This document shows positions 43,537-55,333 of a stretch of 64,000 nucleotides of DNA, piece after piece. How positions within the stretch are numbered: position 1 is the first letter of the stretch; every line of letters starts with the position of its first letter. This DNA is from Schoenoplectus triqueter (Eukaryota; Streptophyta; Magnoliopsida; Poales; Cyperaceae), in contig CAXKVV010002148.1 in assembly GCA_964058805.1 (NCBI GenBank), positions 1 to 64,000 of the forward strand, read 5' to 3'. Position numbers and translations under genes: made by a program. The notes below the pieces were generated by a model. It was not told the DNA's origin. It made no database searches and saw nothing but the letters and a program-made list of their open reading frames with translations.

Positions 43537-43969
43537 TTACGAGTCGTGATCTTCCTCCAAGCCTCACAATAATGCAGACCGATTATTGCTCCTATCATGA
43601 TTAAAAAAAATATAAGTCTCGCAATAATATAATGATTTCTAATATTATAAATATATTAGATTTTAGTATCTAATGTTACGAGGATTCAAAGAAAATGGTT
43701 GATTCATTTGGTTCGTATGAAGTTGGGTGTTGTAAAAATTGAATATTTCTTTCAATGCGGAGATCACACATTATTCCTCCTCGGTATGTGATAAATTTAG
43801 ATTTTTTTTATACCGTTCAAGAGAAGAATGTGCACGGTGATTCTTTTTTCGCTAATCGGTACAATATATCATACTTATTGGTTATTCTTTTTTCATCATG
43901 TATCGAGCAAACTCATAATTTTCTTTTTGGACTAGCCTTTTAAGTTTCTTCTTTCTTACTTTTAATCAG

Positions 43970-44334
43970 GGAAGATACAGAGCTGGCCATAAGTATTTTG
44001 GATGACTTAGTGAAGGTATCACGATTTGATATGATATTGATGTGCATCTCTCCATTGGATGACTTTATCTTTAACAAGCACGTTGGTGTTTTTTCTTTAT
44101 TTTTTTGGTGATGTTTCTGCTTCTGCATGCTGAGAACTGGAGCTCCAGGAAGGCTGAGAAGACTATTGGTGCCAAGTTTGTCTCAGCCATTTTGTTTTGT
44201 TTATTTAGTGGTTTCTTTTTGTTTTTCACCAGAAAATGAGGCGGATATGGAAGAAAGTTTTTTCTCCAGAAGCTGCACCAATGAATCAGATAGAAACCCT
44301 AGACCGGCTTCGGTCAAAGTACCTGCATGAATGA
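43970..44334 (+). pseudogene. Two-exon fragment resembling the RPAP3 C-terminal domain
   Basis: Two coding-like pieces lie on the plus strand. Exon a (43970-44060) follows a good acceptor (ttttaatcag) and reads EDTELAISILDDLVKVSRFD followed by MILMCISPLD. Exon b (44233-44334) follows 'tttttcaccag' and reads KMRRIWKKVFSPEAAP..., ending LRSKYLHE-stop. Joined in phase they fit the end of RPAP3-C-type proteins (R2TP/HSP90 co-chaperone adaptors), which have an 'RFDM..M.LS..DK' core followed by a short helical tail. The assignment is from pattern memory, not a search. At the phase-matching donor of exon a the sequence is GA, not GT, and no upstream exons are visible. It is therefore probably a stranded 3' gene fragment, perhaps moved by the flanking hAT elements. 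Confidence 0.5.
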
Positions 44335-44373
44335 GCAGAGATGTTCTCCATTTGGATTTGGTGGTGGCACCAT

Positions 44374-44545
44374 ATAGGGATGGCAATGTGCTGGATTGAG
44401 TAAAACATTCATTCCGTTATCTGATCTATCCAACAAAATTGCACATATGTCATGTCTGATTCATATCTCCGGACTTAAAAATTTTGGTCCGTCCTGCCCG
44501 CGGGCCAATCTTTTCTGACCCGGCCCATCCAACCCATCCTTCTAG
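44374..44545. mobile_element. hAT-like terminal sequence
   Basis: The sequence starts 'tagggatggcaatgtgctgg', a good match to the TAGGGATGGCAA type of plant hAT terminal inverted repeat, followed by GC-rich pieces ('ccgtcctgcccgcgggcc', 'gacccggcccatccaaccc'). It points rightwards. A matching right end was not found before MLH3. It abuts the end of the RPAP3-like fragment. Confidence 0.45.
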
Positions 44546-45748
44546 TGTAGATTTTCAAATAAACTTAAAAACATATATTTTTTAAATATTTTAGATTTTA
44601 AAATTTATAAAACTTAAAATATCAAAATTATAGATTTTATTATTATGAGTCTATAGAATTTTATCAAATTTAATGTGATCTTCCACTAAAAAGTTATAAG
44701 GTGGCCTACAACTTCTCAGCAGAACATATGAATTGTTTGAGATTGATGTGAACTGATTTTGATAAATCTGGTTTTATTGTGTAGATTTAGAAGATTTAAT
44801 ATCATACTAATTGAATTTTTTAGCAGAGAGATGTGATAAAAAAAAATATCTAGAGGTCTGAAATTTTTCAGCAAATTTTTGGAAGACCTTCATAAATATA
44901 ATTTTTTTAGATTGATATGTTCAGTTTTTGGAAGAGCTCAAAATACAAAAACGGTAGATATAATTGTCTAGATTTTAGAAAATTTTATTTTGTATTGATT
45001 GAATTTTCGAGTTCAAAGATATGATTAAAAATGTGACAAAATATCTACTGAATATAATATGCTTAACTAACAGTTATCGCAATTTTTTTATAGGAAAAAC
45101 AAAGGTCCTCCAAACGCGCATTCAGTAAATATGTAAACGAAAACCCCAATTGCTAAATAATAAAAATAGCACACAATACGTTAAAGCTTAACTTTTGTTG
45201 TAGAATATAGAGATGGATTAAGATATATTTTAACCCTGAAACATTTGTGGACGTACTACTAAACATGTTTTTTCAATAGCTTTTTGAAGCGCGGCTGCTC
45301 TGAGCACCACAACTACTCAAAATTTATTTCCTTGTATCTGACGCATGTTAACCCTTCATTTGCAAAATTTACGAGGAAAAGGAATATAATCAAATAGGAA
45401 GGGAAGAGAACTAAAAAAATACCATATATATACAACTGCAAACAAAGGTAGTAATCTTTACATAGGATCGACTTATTTGCATAATGGTGCTTAGCATATC
45501 CATGAGCACTATATTAACAAAGAAATGTTCATGAACCATTATACATATAAGATGTATATACTTGAAAGTTATGTACCACACTATACATGCATAGAAGACA
45601 TCCATATTTTGTACAAGATTTATTAGAAGATATCTAAACTGAATAATAGTTTCCTTTTGCAAAATCTACAACTCAGTAAGGGGTGCAGAAAATAGCCTCG
45701 TAAAATCTTTTCCAGAATGTCAAATTAGTGTAATGTCTCAATTTTTAT
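44546..45748. other. AT-rich intergenic DNA, including the MLH3 3' flank
   Basis: This is non-coding and AT-rich with no recognisable gene. The part closest to 45748 should contain the MLH3 3' UTR and polyadenylation signals, because that gene ends at 45749 on the minus strand. No specific signal is assigned. Confidence 0.6.
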
Positions 45749-48700
45749 TTACATCTTTGCACGTTTAAGGTGCTGTTGTGCATATCCGACACTCAGCTTA
45801 TGGTGCATTAATCCATGCCACTTGTCATCAGGTTCCACATTCTGCATTTTGATTTTCTCTAACTCCACATGGAGACGCTTGATGTTGAGAAGGGGCACAG
45901 TGGTTGGTCGCCCATGAGCACACTACAAGAACATAGCTTGTAAGGACTGTACGAGACTGGTAGGCACTGTACAAGACCAATTATTGACCCAATATGACCA
46001 GGTTTAAACCAACCCAACAAGCTGGCTGTTAAAGATAAAGGATCCAAGGCCACTTGACTTATCACTCCTTAGGATATAATAGGTAGTGCACCAAAAAGAC
46101 TGATCAAGCACTTGATTCTATCACAGCCCCGCAACAAAACACATTTCATTTCATTATAAAAGTTCATAAGAGCCAACTAAATTAGGACCCAACTTTAGTA
46201 GACAACCTCGCTTAGTCCTTACCAGTAATAAAACCAATGCAGCAGTCAAGAGAAGTTGAACTGCAAACTTGATTTACAAGTGGTTAATTGGAGGGTCAAA
46301 GACTAACCTGGAAACAAAGGGAAGTAGCTTTCAACTCTTCAAGAATAAGAGAGCACTCAGATGGTAACAAGGGGTCGCCAAACATAATTGCACCTGTGAT
46401 CATAGAAGAGGAGCTATATACAATTATACACACACATTCACACACACACACAAAGAAAGTAAAAAGTATGAAACCAACATAAGAGTATGCAATAATAGTG
46501 TTCTTTTTTTCTTTCTTTCTTTTTTTTTTCTGTTAAACTAACCTCTGCAAGCTTTAAGGTTAAGAATGCGAACAACTGCAGGGGGGAGGTTTCCTGAGCC
46601 ATCTGTTTCTACAAGCTACATTATAACAAGCAAAAATGAAAGTAAATCAGAATAGCATTTCTATAAAATAGTATTCTAAGTTAATGCATTTAAAAGACAA
46701 TAATTCTACCTGTTCGAGGAACTCTAGAAGATCCTTGTTGGTAAGATTGGTGCCCAGAATGCAAGGCACCTGCATTGCAATTTGTGGAACACAGTATCAA
46801 TAATACTATAGATACTGCTAAGCAATAAATATGACTTGCAATTTCACAAAATGGACATGCACTTACAGCAACAAGACTGATGACAGAGTTACGCCCCTCA
46901 TCTCTCTTCAAGAGGCTCATGCTCCTGAAATTAGATGGAAAATGATTTCAAATACCTTTTGCATTGCCTCACATTGGATGATGTTATATTAATACAGAAT
47001 ATAAAAAAAGTAGTTACTTTCTGAAGGGATCAGAGGATAGACTATCAATACTGGTGAGCCAACCCCATTTTTTGATTTGTTCACCATATTTCTCAAGAAG
47101 TTGAAGGCCCATCTCAGGAAGCACCTGTTTAGCATGGAAACCGGTGTTTTAAATACCTCCAAATATACAACTTTGAATACCCGTGATATATCCAACCAAA
47201 AAGAAACTCTTTATAAGCAAAAGAAGGAATACCAACTCTTCCTCTGGGTCCAAAAAAGAGCTTCCACATCCTTCACCAGATAACACCTGAAAACACCGAA
47301 ACATTGTTTTAAGGATGAAGAAAAAACTCTGGGGCAAAGATGAGAGAGATATTTTGTGAAGGATAGTAAAGGAATGGCATGTTTGTTAACTGATATGATG
47401 ACAGCATCAACCACCATTAAGATATTGTACCATTTCTGAAATATTAGACTTGAACATTTCTTTGTTAGTATCTAAAAAAAATTATCATTAAAAAATTATA
47501 TAAGTAAAAAAAAAAATACTAGAGGTTAATTGATGACAGACAATTCTATTATCAAGCATATTTTTTTACTAACGTTGGAGACTAAACTTTAGGTGTTCTG
47601 CAATTTCCTCATACTGAGTTTATTTTTCTCAATTTCATGATAGTTATAGTGCATTTTGCAAAATAAAAAAGAAGATGAAAATCATGCAAATTTAAATGCA
47701 TTCAAATTTGACTACCTTTCTACGCAAGTCTTCCAAGCGAATTCTTTCATCAGCAGCATGCTACAGTGTGTTTACAAAAGAGCACAAAAGATTATAAAAA
47801 TTGGCATTTGTATGATTGTGCTAATAACAGCCAAAAGATACAAAGTGCAGTAAATAAAACCTGATCAAGAATAATAAGTGTGTCGTTCGCAATTACAGGA
47901 ATAAATTTCTTATCAAGTTGGAGAAGAACTTTCGTATTCTCGAGACAATCTCTATCTATGCTTTCAGGAATCAAGGAAGTACTGGACAAATGCAATAACC
48001 CAGAAGCAATACTAAGAATGTCAGCAGTTGAATTGTGTGGCAAAGACACCACCTACGAAAAGAAAAGAATGCATCAGCAACAAAAACTTAAAAGAGTAAT
48101 AGACACCACCATAAGCTATTAAGCAAAATAAGTCACAAAGATTAAAAGAACGTGAGAGAATGTGCTCAACTGTAGGTTGTATTGGATCAACTCGCCACTT
48201 GGTCAATTCATCTCCAGTGTGTTCAAAATTCTCAAGCTGGCAAGGTGTTGATGTATGTGCAGTCTCCTCCACTTGTTTTTCTCTAGTATAGAAAACTTAT
48301 AATGCCATATTTAGGAACAAGTATGTTCTGAAGTGGTGCATAAAAATAAGTCAACACAAAAGTACCTCATATTTAACAGCAAAGTATCAGATGATGCCAA
48401 ATTAGGGCAAGGCTGTGATAAATGTATTTCGGGAGTGGTCTCAAGTACAGGTTCCTTTGCATCTGCAAGTTAATAAGATCCTCTGAGTGACAAGAACCAG
48501 TTTCAAAAGAAGTAATATTACATCTAAAATACAATAATACAAAAAAAAAATCCTATGTATCGACCTCATTTGTTCCCAAATAGCTTCACAAAAAGATGAA
48601 TGGCTTTAAATCATACAGGTTAATAGAATCATTTATGGAGTGATTTTGCAACTAACCTGTTGTGGTTTTGAAGAAATCAAAAGTAGAGTCTTCTTCAGTC

Positions 48701-51700
48701 ATGGTAGCCAACTGATCATTCAAGTATGAAAATTTGAACTTCCCTTTATAGAATGGTGGGGCTGAGCTACTTCTCCTTGGCCTAAGTGTAACCTTACAAT
48801 GATGAGCGGAAGGATAGCATTGTAAGTTTTGTTCTTCTAGCGGATTTTCATGTTTGTGACCCTGATCTGATTTCTCTGTTATAGGAGAATTCCAAAGAGA
48901 AAAATCCTTCTCACTCAAGGAAGGAGGAGACTTCATTTCTATCATAAGAGAATCCAAATGAGGTGAAAAGGGTATTCCATCAATTGGAAAATCAAAGAAC
49001 TGGCTTTTCTTGGAACTGAAGTCATGATCCCATAAAGCTTTCTTACAGCTTAGTACGGGACTTTCGGAAAGTATATCTCTAGCAAACTCAGAAAATTCAT
49101 CCTGACCCTCCATCAATCTCATTTGCTTTCTAAACTTATTCTGATATGACACAGTTCTAGACCAAAATGGTGAATCGAAAAACAAGTCCTTCTGAGGAGA
49201 AACCAAATCACACACAGAAGCACCAGGTGAATCCCGTACACTTCTGCTAGACTTGCCATATTCATAGTTCTGAGTTTTATTAATAGAAGAACAAGTACGC
49301 GGACTGAAACAATCATCCCTTGAATTCTCAAGCATCGTAAAATGATATGTGTATGCCTCCATAGGGTTTTCATTCTTCATGCCATAACTGTTCTCTCTAC
49401 TCTCCCTGGAGCAGGCTCGTAGGAAAGGTTCATCCTCTTTCAAGCATTGGAAACTGTATGAAGATTCTCCTTTAAAAGGAGGATTGAACATTTCATGATT
49501 TGCTCCGACCAAGGGGGCTGATATTGGTAGACACAAATCTTCTAGGTGAAACCAAGGATCACACTCTGACCAATGGGAATGAGAAGTGCTGCTTGTACAT
49601 GAATTCATATTCAAGAAAGAAGCACGCGAGGTTTTTGGTGTTTCATATAAGCCATTGTGATCGGTTGCTTCTGAAACATGTTTTACTGGTGTACTTTTGT
49701 AAGAAGGCCCTTTTGCTTTCTTCTTTCTTTGATTTGAAAAGCCAGGATCGGTTGTCTTAAGTGTACTTTTCATCGGGGATATGTTATAACAAGCTAATTT
49801 AAGTTTCTTCCTCTTTTCACTCATTAGTGTCTTCTGCCTCTCTAGCAATTACAAAGGTAATAAAGCAAATCAAACAATGCATAATACATGGACGGAGCCA
49901 GAAACTTTTTAAATGAACTAATCGCCAAAATATTGATAATAATTACATCAAATCATCAGATTGTAACCATAAGGGTCAACAACGGAAAAAATAATTGACC
50001 CTTATTTTCCCACAGTACATATGCCAATGGCATCATCCAAACCTATTGCAACTCCTGTCTTAAGGGGATTAAAGGATTCAGATGAAGGGTTTATTCTGAT
50101 TTTAAAATATGTGAATGCATAGTTTTATTTTGGTTTTGTTCAACCTATTGCCATTCCACACTAGGCACCACATAATTATCAATGCACAACTCAGTAATAT
50201 TTTCTAACAATAACTTATAGACAAGGGGGCTTAAACATCTCAGTTAAAACAATGCCTTCTTTGAGTATCTCTTTTACCAAAGACAGGCTTGTGTCCTCTG
50301 TATGATATGTTTATACAAGAAGGGGTAGCCTATGAAGGCAACTTATGCAAAATAAAGCATCTGTTGATTTATTACATTGACAAGGAAAATAAAAACTTAC
50401 CTTCCGATGTATGCTGGGACATCATCACCTTCCAATAGTTACTCACAGCTTTCTCAAAGAAAGCTAAAACAACATTTAAGTCCTGTAATAGAACAAAAAA
50501 AATAAACATATCTGACAATAACCACATGACTAAAACAATTTGATGAAAGGGAAGAATGAGAATGCACCTTAAATTCCACCACTGTCTTTGAAGGTTCATA
50601 GTTGATGTTGTAGCTTGAAAAGGGACAACAGAGATTAAGCAAAAAGGCCGGGTGTGCAACAGATTTTGGCCTCTTTCTACTTTGGGCCGATGACTCATCC
50701 CTATTTCGGTCTGTGCATGATTGCCACTGAGCTGCCAAGTTGTTAATCAAATTATGAATGGGATTTTTCCAGACAAATCTGGAGTTGATGTCTGAGACTG
50801 TTAAGGATATAAAACAGGAGTCTCTTGAGCACCCAAAATTTTAGGTGCTTTGATCAATTAAAACCACATAATTTGGTGCACTCAACATTTATGTATTTCA
50901 ATTGAAACCAGAGATGTCTGTGATCCGGCTTGCAAATAGTAGTACCCAAGTCTTAATACAATGGCTAACAATACCAAATATTCAAATAATGACTCTATTT
51001 GACTTCAACTTCTGATAGGAACTCAAATAAATCCTTCCTTAGCTTGTCCAAATAAACTTGTACACGAAAGAAGTTTATTAGAGTAAGGGGCATTCTTGTT
51101 AGTGTTTATGGAATAAGAATTTGTATTGTGTTAACGCAAAGTTTTGGTTTTAGTTACAAGCATCCCATAATACAATTCGATTTTCATTGCAATTATGACA
51201 GGTAGCTGATATTAAGATGTGTTATATAGAAGAATCAGATGGGAAAAAGGATACATAAGTACTGCAAAGCCTGTAATGAATATTTCAATCAACTTAGTAC
51301 TATATTTAAAAAGATAAAGTTCATAATATATAGATGTTCACAGAGTTTACTTTGGTGGAGAAGGCATCACAAGGTCCTGATATGAACCCAGAAAGCGATA
51401 ATAGTTGATCAGAGTCAAATATTTCATGGAGAGAACAGGAGATATCCTTTCCAAATCCGTTAGAAATCAGAGGCAAAGGTGATGAGGAGGGAACAGTGCA
51501 CAGTAGCTCATCCTCACTACACAAGTTCAAAAGCCACATAAACATACATGCATACATAATAAGTTAATGAGTTTTCATGCAGATGAGTTTAGGAATCACC
51601 TATCCATGTCATAAACTCTGAATGATATTTGTGGGTGGACAAGTGCAATACAAAGCACACACTTCTTCACTGAATGTAACTCTTTCTTGGGGCTTCAGCA

Positions 51701-52758
51701 GCAGTAACAAGCAAAGAAGAAGCAATCTATATCAGTATAAATTGACAATAATAGTATAAACCATTTACATTTAAATTGCATGCAAACAGAGATCAGAAAA
51801 AAGTTGCTATATACATAAACCTGGATTGCATGCATCTTCTTCGTACAGGTTGATTATAAAACAACTCTCTAACAGTAACTGCAGCAAAATGTAAGAAACA
51901 TTTCATCAAATAAACTTTACATAGCAATCAGCACTTAATCATAATATGTAGCTAATGAAAAGAACATTTCAGCACAAATGAAATGCAAAACAGTACTAGT
52001 GGTTCCAACAGCTTCCCTCTTATCATCTATCCCAATGTAAATACACTTGCAGCCCTATAAGTTGACCAAATCAAACACATCAATCATTGGTAACAGAGAA
52101 TATGAATAATTGGGCAAATTATAAACAGTGCTAAATCTGACTAATATCTTACCTTTATAATCTTGCAATATGCATTTGGCCAACCACGAGCTTTTGTTCT
52201 AATTTCAACAAAGGAGATATCAGAAAGAGAGCCTAATGTCTCTCCTTTGAAGCCAATGTTCGAAGTGCTGCATTCTAACCCATCGACTGGATAATGCTTG
52301 GATGTGACTAACAAAATTGAACAAATCATAATAAGAGTAAATGATAGGGAAAAAATAGTAACCACATAGAGGTACACAAAAAGAAAAGACATCTCGAGTA
52401 ATTTCACAAATGTTGTAGTCGTTGTACCATATTTTTCCCCAAGAAGGACCAAACCATCTCGAGTGATACCACAACCTGAAATTATACTCAATAAGAAATG
52501 TATAAAAACTCCAGCAATTATGGCACTCTCAAATTGAAGTTACGAAACTGAAACTAAGTTATTCTTGTACCATCATCTGTCACCTTGATAGAACATGCTT
52601 TCACATTTACTCCGACATCAACCTGAAAAATTGAACCAGAATAGAAAGTCTTAAAATGGGGTCAAATAACAGCCATATCCACCCACTTCAAGCTAGATTA
52701 TAATAAAAGAAATATTACAAACTATAAAATTGTAAATACAAAGAGAGAGAGAACGAGC

Positions 52759-52834
<76 letters not shown>

Positions 52835-52961
52835 CCTTGCTGGAACCAGCATCAATGCTGTTATAAATCAACTCCTCAACAACTCTCGGCAGATCAAACA
52901 AGATTATACTCGACCTAACAATACTGTGGTCATTTTTGGGCAAGCGCTTTATGCTCTCCAT
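45749..52961 (-). CDS. MLH3: DNA mismatch repair protein MLH3 (MutL homologue)
   Basis: MLH3 pairs with MLH1 (MutL-gamma) for mismatch repair and meiotic crossover resolution in the nucleus. Coding exons, 5' to 3' on the minus strand: 52836-52961, 52571-52622, 52428-52475, 52153-52307, 51997-52054, 51821-51878, 51600-51692, 51351-51516, 51255-51270, 50568-50791, 50401-50482, 48657-49841, 48366-48462, 48171-48282, 47861-48052, 47716-47760, 47233-47286, 47018-47124, 46867-46924, 46710-46769, 46543-46615, 46308-46393, 45749-45922. All introns are GT-AG and all phases agree. The sum is 3321 bp, or 1106 residues plus stop. The N-terminal GHKL ATPase shows VVEELIYNSIDAGSSK, DDGCGI and GFKGETLGSLSDIS. 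The long exon 48657-49841 encodes the variable linker. The C-terminal endonuclease has DQHAADERIRLE (residues 887-898), ACRGAIMFGD and QCAHGRPTTVPL, the metal-binding set. Start ATG 52961 precedes the conserved domain directly. It appears intact. The protein is slightly shorter than I expect for the family, mainly in the linker. Confidence 0.97.
51255..51270 (-). other. MLH3: 16-bp microexon of MLH3 (exon 9)
   Basis: Without this piece, exon 8 (phase 0) and exon 10 (starting 'ACATCAACTCC', needing phase 1) do not join. The 16 bp GCTTTGCAGTACTTAT, preceded by 'attcattacag' and followed by 'gtatcc', restore the frame. They yield ...STKALQYLYINSRFVWK..., matching the conserved QYLYINSRFV-type core of MutL ATPase domains. 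It was inferred from sequence alone, but phase, splice sites and conservation all agree. Confidence 0.88.
52740..52829. repeat. Compound (GT)n-(GA)n microsatellite in MLH3 intron 1
   Basis: A GT run (about 52759-52780) is followed by a long, slightly interrupted GA run up to 52829. On the transcribed (minus) strand this is a (CT)n tract starting only about 6 bp inside intron 1, next to the donor of the first coding exon (52836/52835). Confidence 0.95.
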
Positions 52962-53300
52962 TCCTTTATCCTAAAATGTCCAAAAGAAGAAAGAATTAGT
53001 GACCTTCCAATTTAATTGACAATGAAAAATTCACATCTCTCAATGCATCATCTCAGAAAGAACTGCACGTAATGAAATTAGAAAGGAATCTGCCCCAAGA
53101 AGCCCATTCCATGATCGACCTTCAAAGTTAGATAAGTTGATTTTTAAAAAGAAAGAGAAAGATTCTCTTCTCACGTTACTCTTGCGATTGGAATAGAGTA
53201 GAGAAGAGTAGAAACCACAAACCTGCCAGGGAGATCAAAGCAGTGGCTCGGACTGGAGGGGGACGACTAGAGTAGAGAAGTAGAGTGGTAGAACGACACT
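52962..53300 (-). other. MLH3: MLH3 5' UTR with leader intron
   Basis: Nine bases upstream of the ATG is an acceptor (gacattttag, intron side ending at 52971). A matching donor, 'CTGGCAG|gtttgtgg', lies at 53223/53222. This predicts a 252-bp intron in the 5' leader (52971-53222), with a non-coding first exon extending from 53223 to an undetermined start near 53300. Inferred from splice signals only. Confidence 0.6.
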
Positions 53301-53342
53301 TGGAAGCGAGAGAAGGCGAAGGAGCCGAGAGAGGCCCTTTTG

Positions 53343-53358
53343 TAGGGTTTAGGGTTTT
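53343..53358 (-). promoter_or_regulatory. Tandem teloboxes upstream of MLH3
   Basis: The plus strand reads tagggtttagggtttt, so the MLH3 strand carries two adjacent AAACCCTA-type teloboxes. Teloboxes are common near the transcription start of plant genes expressed in dividing cells, which suits a replication and meiosis repair gene. The position, about 40-120 bp upstream of the predicted first exon boundary, is plausible. Function is inferred. Confidence 0.6.
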
Positions 53359-53359
53359 A

Positions 53360-53859
53360 ACAGATTTGATGGAGAGAGTGTTGGGGGGTCATGGAAGGAG
53401 GGAAAGAAGGCGAGAATGGAACTCTGCCTTCGGTCGGGTTTTATCCCGCCATCAGCCTTGCACCAATCAACAAGCCCATCCGACCCATCCGACCCTCAGA
53501 CTCACTCAAATTAGGGCAACAACAAATATTCGAAGTTCGTATTCAAAATTCGTAGTTAGTTGGTGTTGAATTTATAATTTAGAATCAACCAATTATTTCA
53601 TTTATAATAATGACAACAATTCAAACATGAATGAATGTTCTATCACTAGCTTCCCTAATTTTTCCAGAGAATTGTGGTGTACTTTAGTAAATTCTTTTTT
53701 ATTTATTTTGAAGTAGTAGAAGTTTTCATTTTAGTTAATTTCAACATATGCTGATGAAATATTTAGGGCATGTGTCAGACAGATTTTATTATAAATAATA
53801 ATTAATAAAATAATATTATTAATAATAAGACTGATAACGAAATTCTAAATATACGAATC
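53360..53859. other. Intergenic stretch between MLH3 and the Mutator-like element
   Basis: The first ~160 bp are mixed composition and probably MLH3 promoter. 'ttttatcccgccatc' near 53439 resembles an E2F site but is not a full match. The rest is AT-rich with no coding sequence. The exact left end of the transposon is not defined. Confidence 0.5.
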
Positions 53860-53887
53860 GTACCGCGCCACTGGCACTGGCGTTATT

Positions 53888-53916
53888 GAAACGCGCCACT
53901 GCCAGTGGCGCGTTTC
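53888..53916. other. 29-bp perfect palindrome (14-bp arms, 1-bp spacer)
   Basis: gaaacgcgccactg, a single C, then cagtggcgcgtttc. The arms are exact reverse complements. A related half (gcgccactggcactggcg) lies just upstream at about 53872. It is 6 bp upstream of the TATA box of the PMD gene, so it could be a transposase or regulator binding site, or part of the element's terminal region. Confidence 0.85.
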
Positions 53917-53921
53917 ACCCG

Positions 53922-53929
53922 TATAAATA
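53922..53929 (+). promoter_or_regulatory. TATA box of the PMD gene
   Basis: TATAAATA is a full match to the plant TATA consensus. It lies about 30-40 bp before the purine-rich leader that runs into the leader intron (donor at 54142). This predicts a transcription start near 53955-53960. No experimental support. Confidence 0.6.
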
Positions 53930-53958
53930 TCAAACGCGCAGCATACCTGCGCTGTGTT

Positions 53959-54096
53959 GAGAGGAGAGAGAAAGAGAGAAAGGAAGAGAGAGAGAAAGAG
54001 AGAAGGAGAGAGAGAAAGAGAGAAAGAGAGAGGAAGAGAGAGAGGAAGAGAAGAGAAGAGAAGAGAAGACAAGAAAAAGGAAGAGAAGAGGAGGAA
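53959..54096 (+). repeat. GA/GAA-rich purine tract in the PMD gene leader
   Basis: About 140 bp of interrupted gagaga/aaga/gaag repeats in the predicted 5' UTR. On either strand it gives open frames rich in R/E/K or S/L; these have no other coding signs and are repeat artefacts. Confidence 0.85.
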
Positions 54097-54141
54097 AAAA
54101 ACGTACGCGAGCATTTTTGTGTTTGGATTTTGCAATTAAAG

Positions 54142-55330
54142 GTAATTTTATATAAATATAATTTAATTGTGTAGATTAATTATAATTTAATTTAATTGTG
54201 TAGACTAATTATAATTTAATTTAATTGTGTAGACTAATTATAATTTAATTTAATTATGTAAATTAATTATAATTTAATTGTGTATATTATAATTTAATTT
54301 AATTGTGTAGATTAATTATATAGATTAATTATAATTTAATTTAATTATGTAGATTAATTATAATTTAATTGTGTATATTATAATTTAATTTAATTGTGTA
54401 GATTAATTATAATTTAATTTAATTGTGTAGATTAATTATAATTTAATTTAATTGTGTATATTAATTATAATTTAATTTAATTGTGTAGATTAATTATAAT
54501 TTAATTTAATTGTGTAGATTCATTATGTAGATTAATTATAATTTAATTTAATTATGTAGATTAATTATAATTTAATTGTGTATATTATAATTTAATTTAA
54601 TTGTGTAGATTAATTATAATTTAATTTAATTGTGTAGATTAATTATGTAGATTAATTATAATTTAATTTAATTATGTAGATTAATTATAATTTAATTGTG
54701 TATATTATAATTTAATTTAATTGTGTAGATTAATTATAATTTAATTTAATTGTGAAGATTAATTATAATTTAATTTAATTGTGTAGATTAATTATAATTT
54801 AAGTTAATTATGTAGATTAATTATGTAGATTAATTATAATTTAATTTAATTGTGTAGATTAATTATAATTTAATTTAATTGTGTAGATTAATTATGTAGA
54901 TTAATTATAATTTAATTTAATTATGTAGATTAATTATAATTTAATTTAATTGTGTAGATTAATTATGTAGATTAATTATAATTTAATTTAATTATGTAGA
55001 TTAATTATAATTTAATTGTGTATATTATAATTTAATTTAATTGTGTAGATTAATTATAATTTAATTGTGTAGATTAATTATAATTTAATTTAATTATGTA
55101 GATTAATTATAATTTAATTTAATTGTGTAGATTAATTGTGTATATTAATTATAATTTAATTTAGTTATGTAGATTAATTATAATTTAATTTAATTGTGTA
55201 GATTAATTATAATTTAATTTAATTATGTAGATTAATTATAGAATTTATTGATTATTTAATTATATGATAGATAGATTAAAAATGAAGTACAATAATTATA
55301 AATTAATTATGAAATAAATTTTTTTACTAG
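54142..55330 (+). other. Leader intron of the PMD gene, filled with a ~29-bp AT tandem repeat
   Basis: Donor 'attaaag|gtaatttt' (54141/54142) and acceptor 'tttttactag|ATAATGGC' (55330/55331) define a 1189-bp intron immediately before the ATG. From about 54165 to 55240 it is a tandem array of a 29-bp unit, gtgtagattaattataat plus ttaatttaatt. Variants (gtgtatat, atgtagat, and 'attatgtag' insertions) recur in the same order, giving a longer secondary period. No coding sequence. Confidence 0.8.
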
Positions 55331-55333
55331 ATA

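Noticed and set aside
44127..44386. Open frames on both strands around 44.2 kb
   Set aside because: Neither matches a family. The coding-like signal here is the phase-matched exon b at 44233-44334 in a different frame.
50568..50797. Alternative acceptor for MLH3 exon 10 at 50797
   Set aside because: It leaves exons 8 and 10 out of phase or loses the conserved QYLYINSRFV core; the acceptor at 50791 with the microexon solves both.
53436..53452. E2F site upstream of MLH3
   Set aside because: ttttatcccgcc lacks the TTTSSCGC core; not strong enough to list.
53905..54174. Arg/Glu/Lys-rich small protein
   Set aside because: It is a translation of the GA-rich leader tract; the opposite strand gives an equally open Ser/Leu-rich frame.
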